32,200 nt of DNA from JAHDHW01 sp964551455. Lineage in GTDB: Bacteria > Bacteroidota > Bacteroidia > Chitinophagales > Saprospiraceae. The notes below the pieces were generated by a model. The model ran no database searches, was not told where the DNA came from, and saw only the letters and a program-made list of their open reading frames with translations. The stretch spans positions 1 through 32,200 of the forward strand of contig CAZKDA010000027.1 of NCBI GenBank assembly GCA_964551455.1, given 5' to 3'. Below, piece by piece: positions 25,310-32,200 of the stretch (position 1 is the stretch's first letter; every line of letters begins with the position of its first letter). Both the position numbers and the translations under genes were made by a program.

Positions 25310-25354
25310 TTAAAAAAAGCGTTATTGGCTGCCAATTTCTTGACAACCAATAAC
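25310..25354 (-). terminator. Hairpin plus U-run between YceI and DUF5777 genes
   Basis: On the minus strand an 11-bp stem with one mismatch (25344-25354 with 25321-25331) is followed by GC and seven U's (25312-25318). This is a classic intrinsic terminator or attenuator. Its U-run ends 15 bp before the DUF5777 ATG. Confidence 0.75.
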
Positions 25355-25370
25355 ACGAACCTGTAACTAA

Positions 25371-25931
25371 TTACGAACCTTTATTTAGTTCTTCATAATT
25401 CACGGAAACATCAATCCTGACGATCTTGGCAATGTTGTCTCTGACCACTGCCGGTACTGAAATATTGAAATCGGCGACAGCAACTTCGAAGCTTGAATTG
25501 GCGGTGACGTTTCCGTTTTTTACAATGATCTTTCCGGGAGCTTCGATGGCTTTCGTTTCTCCATGAATGGTCAGCTCACCTTTCACATTTACTTCGTATT
25601 CGCCGTCTTTCGAAAAGTCAACCGATTTGATATTTGTTATTTCTCCCTTGAAAGTTGACTTTGGGTATTTATCGCTTTCGAGGTAATTTTCGTTGAAGTG
25701 CTCCTGCATCAAAGCTTTTTCAAATTGAAACGCTTTGATCAATACGGCAAATTCCATTTTTCCAGTGGCAACATCCAAAACGCTGGTAGCCTTGCTGTTG
25801 TGAGCTTCGATCTTTTCGAGCGGGGCATCAGAGAAGAATGAGATATTTCCGTCTCTGGTGAAATACTTTTGAGCCTGGGTACTTGTGAATGCTGGGATCA
25901 ACAGCATTAGGAAAATGATTATTCTTACCAT
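25371..25931 (-). CDS. YceI-family periplasmic protein (copy 2)
   Basis: 186 residues. A signal peptide ends at STQAQ. The YceI/lipocalin-like barrel pattern is clear: ISFFSDAPLEKIEAHN, FAVLIKAFQFEKALMQEHF, NENYLESDKYPKSTFKGEIT, VNVKGELTIHGETK and a C-terminal ISVPAVVRDNIAKIV strand. YceI proteins bind long polyisoprenoid chains (including quinone-like lipids) in the periplasm. A paralog with the same HFNENY block is encoded at the other end of the cluster (31419-31985). It is followed by a terminator-like hairpin. Its partners in the cluster are two haem lipoproteins, which suggests a lipid/quinone-linked redox role (inference). Confidence 0.9.
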   Translation of the reverse strand: MVRIIIFLMLLIPAFTSTQAQKYFTRDGNISFFSDAPLEKIEAHNSKATSVLDVATGKMEFAVLIKAFQFEKALMQEHFNENYLESDKYPKSTFKGEITNIKSVDFSKDGEYEVNVKGELTIHGETKAIEAPGKIIVKNGNVTANSSFEVAVADFNISVPAVVRDNIAKIVRIDVSVNYEELNKGS

Positions 25932-26016
25932 TACATTTAATTTTTTTAGTTTATTAATTTTTATTTTAAAACGAAGCAGGCTTTTATATCCTGTTAAAAA
26001 CCCTTTAAACTATTTT

Positions 26017-26436
26017 TCAATTTGAATTTACTTCAACGCATCTTACCATTAAAACATCCATGAGCAGTCCCGTGCATATCCCTTTGAAGGTGACATTTTC
26101 ACCCTCGCTGAAGTTCGTTCTGGGATGTGTTGACAAGTTATCAAACTGACAAACTACCCCAGAAAGCGGGCTTTCACCTTCGAGTGTTACGGTGATGTTT
26201 TCTTTTTCGTCAGCACTGACTTTGCTGACAATACCACTGACTTCGATCACTTTGTCCAGGTATCTGGCATTGGCCTCGGTTTCATTTTCTTCAAACTCGG
26301 CAATCAATCGTGTAGCTTCCATTTTGAAATCGGCTTTACTGTTTCGAATGTTTTTATGTGGTTTATTATACATGTAAACAGCCACGGCGATTCCGATTAT
26401 CCCCAATACTCCGATATAGATCAAATATTTTTTCAT
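26017..26436 (-). CDS. Membrane-anchored OB-fold protein (tRNA_anti-like)
   Basis: 139 residues. One N-terminal membrane segment (about 4-22) anchors a soluble domain with the OB-fold layout of the tRNA_anti-like family: YLDKVIEVSGIVSKVSADE, ITVTLEGES, VVCQFDN, GENVTFKGICTGLLMDVLMV. Despite the family name, members in this setting are not tRNA-binding; they usually sit in envelope gene clusters of unknown role. Two Cys in the final part (GIC and VRC) plus one in VVCQF could matter for redox, but no CxxC motif is seen. It is the third gene after the haem lipoproteins, with a 41-bp gap to the upstream gene and 85 bp to the YceI gene. Confidence 0.82.
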   Translation of the reverse strand: MKKYLIYIGVLGIIGIAVAVYMYNKPHKNIRNSKADFKMEATRLIAEFEENETEANARYLDKVIEVSGIVSKVSADEKENITVTLEGESPLSGVVCQFDNLSTHPRTNFSEGENVTFKGICTGLLMDVLMVRCVEVNSN

Positions 26437-26477
26437 GCGTAATTTTTTAGAAAAAAGCTGTAGATGAAGTTCTAAAC

Positions 26478-26846
26478 CTAATTATTTGGCGAACCCTGAT
26501 CGACCCATGCTTCAATTTTATCAATCTGGCATTGACCGAGTTTCGAGACTCCCTGTGGCATGGCCGGGAATCCCGACTGATGATTGATCACCCCGATCAG
26601 TTTTCCATTGTCAACATAACTCTTGAGATTGTTATAACCTTCGAGTGTTACGCCTCCCTGGTTGCTGACCTGGCTGTGGCAGGAGTAGCAATTATCTTCC
26701 AAAATCGGTAAAATATTATTCGAATAAGACATATTGCTGGTGACGCAGGTGTTTTCGGGGTAGAGATCCTCTTCGTTGTCGTAGTAACAGCCAGTGATCA
26801 AAAAACTCATCAAAGTAAAAGCGAATGCAAAAGCGCCGATTTTCAT
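26478..26846 (-). CDS. One-haem c-type cytochrome lipoprotein
   Basis: 122 residues. The lipoprotein signal ends at LITGC (Cys20). One haem-c site, NCYSCHS (Cys53-His57), is followed by a probable axial Met in AMPQG (Met96). Two further Cys (Cys34 and Cys106) may form a disulfide. The region 45-122 closely follows the second half of the upstream two-haem protein, including the shared ending D-K-I-x-x-W-x-D-x-G-x-P-N-N, so the two are paralogs. It is an envelope electron carrier by motif; partner unknown. A perfect -7 box at 26878-26885 gives it its own promoter inside the cluster. Confidence 0.85.
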   Translation of the reverse strand: MKIGAFAFAFTLMSFLITGCYYDNEEDLYPENTCVTSNMSYSNNILPILEDNCYSCHSQVSNQGGVTLEGYNNLKSYVDNGKLIGVINHQSGFPAMPQGVSKLGQCQIDKIEAWVDQGSPNN

Positions 26847-26877
26847 TCATTAAATATTTTAAAAGTATTAAGGTTCG

Positions 26878-26885
26878 CAAAAATA
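26878..26885 (-). promoter_or_regulatory. Internal -7 promoter box before the one-haem lipoprotein
   Basis: Minus-strand TATTTTTG within CTTATTTTTGCGAA, a full match, 32 bp before the ATG and inside the 51-bp gap after the two-haem gene. The same 14-nt string is found at 23283-23290. Confidence 0.55.
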
Positions 26886-26897
26886 AGTTAATCGTCA

Positions 26898-27644
26898 TCA
26901 ATTATTTGGAGCGCCTGCGTCAATCCATGACTTTATCTTATCAATAGTGCAATCAGGAAGTTTGTTGCCGCCAAAAGGCATATTTTCATAATTGTTTTGC
27001 CAGGAGATTGCGCCATATAGTCTCCCGGAAAGTGCGATGTTTTTCACATTGTCGAAAGTTGTCAGGTCTATATTTCCCGAAGGTACGCTTCCGCTATGAC
27101 AACCTTGACAACTGTTTTGGATCACTGGTTTTACATACTGCGCATAGCTCACGTTTTCAATATTGCAATCACCGGCATCGGGGTCGCATTCCAGGTTTTT
27201 GGCGCCTTGCATGATCCATTTGGCGATCAGGTTTTTCTGTTCGGCGCTCAACGGGGCGTTCGGTGGTCGGGGCATTCGGTCGTCGGGATCATTGTCTGTG
27301 ATCACTTCGTAGAGGTCGCTTCCATCCAGATCGTAAGGCCGGACGTCAGCCGTTTGCATGACCGATTCGTAACTTTCGAGTATTACCCCGTCTTCTGCAG
27401 ATGCCGCATTATGGCAACCTGAGAAAGCACATCGTGAAACCAAGATCGGCAAAATATCCAACTCGAAATAAACGACATCGGGGTCGCATGGTATTCCATT
27501 GCCGATGGTATCAACCGGGTTGCTGGTCGTATCGATTGGCACCACGTCGTCAGTGAGCGTAGCCGGAGAATGTTTGCAGGAACCGACGGTCATCAAAGTT
27601 GCTGCAATAGAACAAAAGAATACGAACCACGATAGATTTTTCAT
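26898..27644 (-). CDS. Two-haem c-type cytochrome lipoprotein
   Basis: 248 residues. The lipoprotein signal ends at TVGSC (Cys23). First haem site CAFSGCH (Cys72-His78) has four residues between the cysteines instead of two; its probable axial Met124 is in RMPRPP. Second site SCQGCHS (Cys179-His183) is standard, with Met222 in NMPFGG. Several other Cys (Cys53, 153, 160, 232) could form disulfides. The second half is paralogous to the one-haem lipoprotein downstream. It is expected to be an envelope electron carrier. It follows the LytTR regulator by 141 bp, which contains a near-consensus -7 box (27672-27679) and so may be the regulated promoter. Confidence 0.87.
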   Translation of the reverse strand: MKNLSWFVFFCSIAATLMTVGSCKHSPATLTDDVVPIDTTSNPVDTIGNGIPCDPDVVYFELDILPILVSRCAFSGCHNAASAEDGVILESYESVMQTADVRPYDLDGSDLYEVITDNDPDDRMPRPPNAPLSAEQKNLIAKWIMQGAKNLECDPDAGDCNIENVSYAQYVKPVIQNSCQGCHSGSVPSGNIDLTTFDNVKNIALSGRLYGAISWQNNYENMPFGGNKLPDCTIDKIKSWIDAGAPNN

Positions 27645-27671
27645 TAAAAAAACAAATTTTGTATGACAACT

Positions 27672-27679
27672 TAAAAATA
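27672..27679 (-). promoter_or_regulatory. Near-consensus -7 box before the two-haem gene
   Basis: Minus-strand TATTTTTA differs from TAnnTTTG in the final base only, 28 bp before the ATG. It could be the promoter of the haem/YceI genes and a target of the LytTR regulator encoded just upstream. Confidence 0.35.
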
Positions 27680-27785
27680 GCTGCTTACATTTTTTTAAAA
27701 AACCTGAACTTGCCGAACGGGTAAAAAAACGCCCTGAAATGGACAGGATAGCTTCCGGCGATTAGAAAACAGGTTTGTGTATCAA

Positions 27786-28541
27786 TTAGTTGTCGTCTCC
27801 GAGCAGCCACTTTTTAAACAATGGAGATCGTTCGGTGCTCACAATGGTTTCAAGATCGGAAGGCGGGCTTAGGTCCACCTTTACTCGCGATTTGGAATAG
27901 GAGATCATTTCTTTTATGGAATCGATACCAATGATAAACTGGCGGTTTATGCGGAAGAATTTTTTCGGGTTGGTTGTTTCTTCCAGTTTTTCCAGGGAAT
28001 AGTCGATAGGGTATCGTTTGCCGGCTTTGGTTACCAAAAAGGTGATCTTGTCTTTGGTATAAAAATAGGCTGTGTCTTTCAGCTCTACCAGGCGGATCGA
28101 GCTACCTAGCCGGATCAGGAAACGTTTTTCATCAGTGGGCTGCTGCAATGATTGTACAACCTTTTGGTAGTCGATTTTTGGTTCGCTGTGGTACTTTCTG
28201 TACTTTTCCAAAGCTGCGATCAATTTGTCCTCTTTGATGGGCTTCAAGATATAATCGACCGCGTTGACCTGGAAAGCCTGGATGGCATAGATATCATAAG
28301 CCGTTGTAAATATCACGGGTTTTTCAATCTTCACGTGGTTGAAAATCTCAAAGCTGGATCCATCAGCGAGATGAATGTCCATGAAAATCAGATCGGGAGG
28401 ATCGTGTTTCCCCATCCAATTTAATACCCCTTCGATGCTATCCAACTGTTCGACAACTTCAATCTCCGGGTTGATCTTTGAAATTAAATTATTGAGCCGT
28501 CGTGCGGCTGTTATTTCATCTTCTATGATTAATACTTTCAT
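27786..28541 (-). CDS. LytTR-family response regulator
   Basis: 251 residues, cytoplasmic. The receiver domain (1-120) has the acidic pair in IIEDE, phospho-acceptor Asp55 in LIFMDIHL, the Thr in IFTTAYD and the Lys in YILKPIKED. The C-terminal LytTR DNA-binding domain (about 140-245) shows FYTKDKITFLVTKAGKRYPI, then RINRQFIIGIDSI and the end KKWLLGD. It overlaps the kinase stop by 4 bp (ATGA), so the pair is translated together and is almost certainly one phosphorelay. Its likely targets are the genes that follow on the same strand, beginning 141 bp downstream with the two-haem lipoprotein; no operator could be proven by eye. Confidence 0.94.
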   Translation of the reverse strand: MKVLIIEDEITAARRLNNLISKINPEIEVVEQLDSIEGVLNWMGKHDPPDLIFMDIHLADGSSFEIFNHVKIEKPVIFTTAYDIYAIQAFQVNAVDYILKPIKEDKLIAALEKYRKYHSEPKIDYQKVVQSLQQPTDEKRFLIRLGSSIRLVELKDTAYFYTKDKITFLVTKAGKRYPIDYSLEKLEETTNPKKFFRINRQFIIGIDSIKEMISYSKSRVKVDLSPPSDLETIVSTERSPLFKKWLLGDDN

Positions 28542-31426
28542 AATCCTTCATTTTTTAAAATTGGTATTCGAACTATAAATGCTGTTTCTGTTTCTTCAAT
28601 CTGTACTTTTTTATGGATCAGGAGTGCATAACGCGACCGGATGCTTTGCAATCCAAAACCCGTCGAGGGTTCGCTGGTAATTTTCTTTTGTATGTTGTTG
28701 CTGACGCTGATATACTGATCGTCGTCGCAGGATATTTCAATATTGAGGGGTTTTGTTTTCGAAATGACGTTGTGTTTTACGGCGTTCTCCACCAGCATTT
28801 GCAAAGTAAGCGGAACGATAAATAATTCATGGGAAGTTCCATTTGGATGGATGCTCAGTTTCAGGTTATTGCCGTACCTTTTTTGCAGGAGGAATTCGTA
28901 ATTTCTGATAAGCTCCAGTTCCTCTTCGATTCGGATCACGTCCTTTTCCCGGTAGTGTAAAATGCTTCGGTAAAAATCTGAGAGCCGTTCTACATATTCG
29001 ATGGCAAGATCGCTATCTTCTTCGATCAGAGCAGCCAGGGTATTAAAATTGTTGAACAAAAAGTGGGGATTGATCTGGCTTTTCAGAAGTTCTAACTGGC
29101 TTTCAATCCTTTCTTTTTTCAGGTCGGCTTGTTTTTGCAATTGCTTTTCTCGCGTTTTTACAATGAAATAAATTAATGCGGAGATAGCCAGTGCGGCTAA
29201 GAAAAGAAACCAGGGTTGCAACCACACCGGCGCATTTATTTTAAAAGAATAAGTGACAACCGGCTCTTTGTCAAAAGCATCGTTTTCAGTGGAAGTGATG
29301 CTGAAAGTATATTCGCCCGGGCTAAGATTGGAAAAGGTTGCCTGCCGGTCTCTTGAAATGACCCAATCGCTGTTTACGCCGGAGAGTTTATAACGATATT
29401 TCACGGTACCCGGATCGATGTACCACAAACCGGCATAGCTGAAGACCAAGCTGTTTTGATGATGGCTAAAGGTGTTGATCTTGTGAAAGTCAATGGTTTG
29501 GAGCAACACAGAAACGTCGATCAGTTGTGTTCTGGGATGAATGACCAGGTTTTCATTCAGCGCGGTATAACGGATGACTTGATCTTGAGTGCCGACCCAG
29601 ATATTGCCATGTTTATCCGGGCAAACGACATTCAGGTTAGGTTCGATGTTTTCCACGCCGACCTCTGCATCGAAATAAATGAGATGTTTGGTAATAGGAT
29701 CGAGCAAGTCGATGCCGGAAGGATGAACGATCAGGATATTGTCTTTGGCGTCGCTGATGAGGCTTGTGATAGCAAGGTCGCGGATCCCTTCTTTTAAGGC
29801 GAGTTGGTGGAAATTTTCTCCATCGAATTCAAAGATGCCTTCTTTGTCGGTGCTTAGCCAAATATGGCCGAGGCGATCTTCGGTGATGGATGAAACCGTG
29901 CGCAACTGAAGGCTGTCTGCATGGGTGTAATTGGTTATTTTTCCATTGTCCAGAACACTCACTCCGTTGTTGTCGGTGCCAAACCAGGTTCTGCCTTTGC
30001 TGTCAATAAAAACGGTATAGATGTAATTTGTACCCAGGCCGGAGTCCTGGCTGAGTTTTTTGATTTTTAATGCAGGGTTAGAAAAGATGTTTTTATCATA
30101 ATCGATTTCCGTAACGCCGCCAAAGGTAGCCAGCCAGAGTTTGTTCTTTTTCCCTTGAATTGAGATCACGTTGTCATTAGTCAATCCGTCTTTTTCGGTA
30201 ATCAATCTGACTTGCGCTTTTTCCGTGTTCAACACATAAACACCATCTCCGAATGTGCCGATCCAGATGTTTTTAAATTGATCTTCGTATAAACTGAGGA
30301 TATTGAGATTTTTGGCTTCCTTTACTTCAGAGTAAACACTTTCTCCTTTATCGTTTTTTTGATGTAAATACAAACCCTTTTGGGTTCCGATCAAAAGTCG
30401 GTCATTGTAATCCACCAACAAGGCCTGGATCTGCGGAAGTTTTTGCGGGATCTTTTCGAACTGCCTGTTGGCGACATGAACTTTGTTGGTGTTCGACACT
30501 ACCCAGATATTTCCTCCAACGTCTTTGTGAAGGTCGTATATTTTTAATTTTTCCGAATGGTCGTTCGTAAACACAGGAGTGATGGCCATACTTTTGAGAT
30601 TCAACCGAACAACACCGTTTCCCTCAGTGCCGATCCACACTTCGCGCTCTTTAAAAAGCTCCAGCGTATTCACAATGCCATGATCCCATGTTGAAAACGC
30701 AACCTCGACTTTCCGGGCTGCGGGATCAAAATAGCAGATGCCCCTGTCGTGCATGCCAAGCCAGAAGTTTCCTTTTTCATCCCGCAAAATCGTTCTGACA
30801 ATATCATCCGGCAATCCATTTTCAGAAGAAAATATTTCAACGGTTTTCCGGTTTTCGTTCATTGTACACTTTACAATACCGCCATCGGTTCCCACCCATA
30901 CATTTTCAAATTGGTCATAAGACATGGCGTAAATATCATTCCCAGGCAAACCATCATCGCTATTGATATTATACATCCGGTTGTTGCGGTAGCAATACAA
31001 TCCTTCTCCGTAAGTGGCAATCCAGAAGGTTTCGTTGCTGTCGTAAAAAAAGCCGGTGATGGGTACTTGGGGAGTGCCTTCTTCCGGCTGCCAGGGCATG
31101 AAGTTTTTTTGGCCGTCTTTATAAAAAATGCTGCCGTCTTTGTATCCGATCCAAAGCCTGTTTTGATCGTCTTCGAATAAAGCGGTTACCTGGTTGTTTG
31201 TCATAGAATCGGGCATCAGGAACTGCTCTTGTTGAAGGCCATCGTGGCGGAATACTCCTTTCGTCGTCCCGAACCAGATATATCCATTTTTCATTTCATA
31301 CAACTTGTTGATGCGCACATCTTTGTAAAGCTCGCCAAGGGAAAACTCTTTGAAATGAGGCATCTGAGCAACAGAGATTCCTGTTGCACAAACAATAATT
31401 GTCCATATAATCCAAACCTTATTCAT
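28538..31426 (-). CDS. Beta-propeller sensor histidine kinase (LytS-type)
   Basis: 962 residues from the ATG at 31426 (the open frame runs to 31477). A signal/anchor MNKVWIIWTIIVCATGISVAQ leads into about 14 two-component propeller repeats with recurring x-IW-F/I-GT and G-L/V motifs (GYIWFGTTKGVFRHDG, RTWFGTDNNGVSVLDN), a Y_Y_Y domain (LSPGEYTFSITS), one membrane segment (about 735-755) and a His_kinase domain with the phospho-His in SQINPHFLFNN, followed by an ATPase with ENAVKHN and GFGLQSIRSR. It senses a periplasmic ligand, in relatives often a glycan or metabolite. Translation couples to both sides: 8-bp overlap with the YceI gene and 4-bp with the regulator. Confidence 0.94.
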   Translation of the reverse strand: MNKVWIIWTIIVCATGISVAQMPHFKEFSLGELYKDVRINKLYEMKNGYIWFGTTKGVFRHDGLQQEQFLMPDSMTNNQVTALFEDDQNRLWIGYKDGSIFYKDGQKNFMPWQPEEGTPQVPITGFFYDSNETFWIATYGEGLYCYRNNRMYNINSDDGLPGNDIYAMSYDQFENVWVGTDGGIVKCTMNENRKTVEIFSSENGLPDDIVRTILRDEKGNFWLGMHDRGICYFDPAARKVEVAFSTWDHGIVNTLELFKEREVWIGTEGNGVVRLNLKSMAITPVFTNDHSEKLKIYDLHKDVGGNIWVVSNTNKVHVANRQFEKIPQKLPQIQALLVDYNDRLLIGTQKGLYLHQKNDKGESVYSEVKEAKNLNILSLYEDQFKNIWIGTFGDGVYVLNTEKAQVRLITEKDGLTNDNVISIQGKKNKLWLATFGGVTEIDYDKNIFSNPALKIKKLSQDSGLGTNYIYTVFIDSKGRTWFGTDNNGVSVLDNGKITNYTHADSLQLRTVSSITEDRLGHIWLSTDKEGIFEFDGENFHQLALKEGIRDLAITSLISDAKDNILIVHPSGIDLLDPITKHLIYFDAEVGVENIEPNLNVVCPDKHGNIWVGTQDQVIRYTALNENLVIHPRTQLIDVSVLLQTIDFHKINTFSHHQNSLVFSYAGLWYIDPGTVKYRYKLSGVNSDWVISRDRQATFSNLSPGEYTFSITSTENDAFDKEPVVTYSFKINAPVWLQPWFLFLAALAISALIYFIVKTREKQLQKQADLKKERIESQLELLKSQINPHFLFNNFNTLAALIEEDSDLAIEYVERLSDFYRSILHYREKDVIRIEEELELIRNYEFLLQKRYGNNLKLSIHPNGTSHELFIVPLTLQMLVENAVKHNVISKTKPLNIEISCDDDQYISVSNNIQKKITSEPSTGFGLQSIRSRYALLIHKKVQIEETETAFIVRIPILKNEGL

Positions 31427-31985
31427 TGCCACTAATTTCAAAAGTTGCCTCAACATGAACCTGTATCTCGTTTGCAATTTTTTGGTACACGATTTTCGGT
31501 ATGCTGATGTTATGCTCTTCCAGAAGCACTGAAAAATCGGCGCTTAGCATCAGGCTATCACCTTCCACCACGACATTGCTTTTTATAATGCGTTCCTGGC
31601 TAACGCCGTGAATGTTAAGTTTTCCCTTGGCACGAATGGAGTAATTACCCTCTTTTGACAAATCTTCATTTTCGATTATTTTACCTGAAAAAGTAGCGTT
31701 TGGGTACTTTGAGCTTTCCATATAATTTTCATTGAAATGCTCTTTTTGCAGGGGGTTGTTGAATCCTTCAAAGGATGCGAGAGGTATTGAAAAAGCAAAG
31801 GATCGTTTTTCGACATCAATGATCCCCTTCAGTTTATTTGAAGAGGCTTCAATCACTTCGAGCGGCGCATCTGATTTGAAATGAATTTCACCTTTTATCA
31901 ATTTATAAACCTGCCCGTTTTGTACAGCAGTCGGTTTATAGATCAGGAAAAGTGGCAATAGCAGGACGATTAATTTCATAATCAA
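31419..31985 (-). CDS. YceI-family periplasmic protein (copy 1)
   Basis: 188 residues with a hydrophobic signal peptide at the N-terminus. It carries the YceI pattern: IHFKSDAPLEVIEASSNK, FAFSIPLASFEGFNNPLQKE, HFNENYMESSKYPNATFSGK, IRAKGKLNIHGVSQ and ISIPKIVYQKIANEIQV. It is the first gene of the cluster and its stop codon overlaps the kinase start (ATGAATAA, 8 bp), so sensor and YceI protein are made together. This pairing is unusual: it suggests the YceI protein may carry or bind the ligand read by the propeller kinase. A second YceI gene closes the set of haem proteins downstream. The fold and family are certain; the link is inference. Confidence 0.9.
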   Translation of the reverse strand: MIMKLIVLLLPLFLIYKPTAVQNGQVYKLIKGEIHFKSDAPLEVIEASSNKLKGIIDVEKRSFAFSIPLASFEGFNNPLQKEHFNENYMESSKYPNATFSGKIIENEDLSKEGNYSIRAKGKLNIHGVSQERIIKSNVVVEGDSLMLSADFSVLLEEHNISIPKIVYQKIANEIQVHVEATFEISGNE

Positions 31986-32128
31986 ATATTGTTTAAAAAC
32001 GGGTTAAAAAAGAAATATTTGTTGCCCGAAGCAGGAATGCCCGGAGCCGAAACCGAATAATTTCGGAGTAAACCAAAATGCGAGGGAAGCTGATTATTTT
32101 TACATTCCATTTTTAAATGATGCATACA

Positions 32129-32200
32129 ATGAATGAACGACAATTGTTCTTAAAACACATGGCACAGACCTCATCATTCCCGCTTATGCTGGAAATCGTA
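32129..32200 (+). CDS. Class III aminotransferase, N-terminal fragment
   Basis: Runs off the window end; 24 codons are visible. The product starts MNERQLFLKHMAQTSSFPLM and continues with LEIV, matching the N-terminus of PLP-dependent acetylornithine/aspartate-type class III aminotransferases common in Bacteroidota. Only the start is seen, so the substrate cannot be assigned. ATG codons at 32117 and 32120 are in frame and would add a few residues, but 32129 gives the usual family start. It is divergent from the YceI gene. Confidence 0.65.
   Translation, partial: MNERQLFLKHMAQTSSFPLMLEIV

Noticed and set aside
27723..27747. Possible terminator between the LytTR regulator and the two-haem gene
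   Set aside because: A U7 run exists on the minus strand, but the stem before it is only 4 bp, too weak to call.

Overview
The window looks like chromosomal DNA from a Bacteroidota bacterium, most likely of the Saprospiria/Chitinophaga-like branch. The reasons are several: near-consensus Bacteroidota -7 boxes (TAnnTTTG) sit a few bases upstream of start codons; LytTR regulators occur with beta-propeller hybrid kinases; TPR-tailed thioredoxins, a DUF5777 barrel and YceI proteins are present; the ATP-type PckA fits; and many secreted proteins carry lipoprotein signals. The taxon is an inference from gene content. No tRNA, rRNA, CRISPR array, phage or intact IS was found. Most genes are on the minus strand.

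Region 1 (1-5.7 kb) is housekeeping: the 3' end of smpB, a small orphan antitoxin-like gene, rlmN, a membrane histidine kinase, ATP-dependent PEP carboxykinase (pckA) and a small acidic protein. The kinase and pckA are separated by a 560-bp gap that contains a 193-bp non-autonomous transposon-like element. It has perfect 14-bp terminal inverted repeats and is bracketed by an 8-bp direct repeat.

Region 2 (5.7-9.0 kb) is a compact minus-strand operon: a conserved protein of unknown function, an M15 D,D-carboxypeptidase-like lipoprotein and an AstE/aspartoacylase-type zinc deacylase. Region 3 (9.1-14.1 kb) is a 'planctomycete-type' pair, a large PSCyt1-DUF1549-LamG-DUF1553 cytochrome lipoprotein followed by a DUF1501 protein, ending in a palindrome-rich element. 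Region 4 (14.3-24.1 kb) holds a DPP-IV-family peptidase, an unusual methyltransferase with a doubled N-terminal winged-helix-like region, a DUF2147 protein, exonuclease III, two tandem thioredoxin-TPR paralogs, a TPR lipoprotein and a GH25 lysozyme lipoprotein.

Region 5 (24.4-32.0 kb) is the most system-like part. It runs in one direction: YceI protein -> propeller sensor kinase -> LytTR regulator -> two-haem lipoprotein -> one-haem lipoprotein -> OB-fold protein -> second YceI protein -> DUF5777 barrel, ending in a strong hairpin. The kinase overlaps both neighbours translationally, and a hairpin plus U-run lies just before the DUF5777 gene. It reads as a sensor-controlled envelope redox module bounded by two YceI paralogs. 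Its function is inference. The window ends inside the start of a class III aminotransferase gene on the plus strand.
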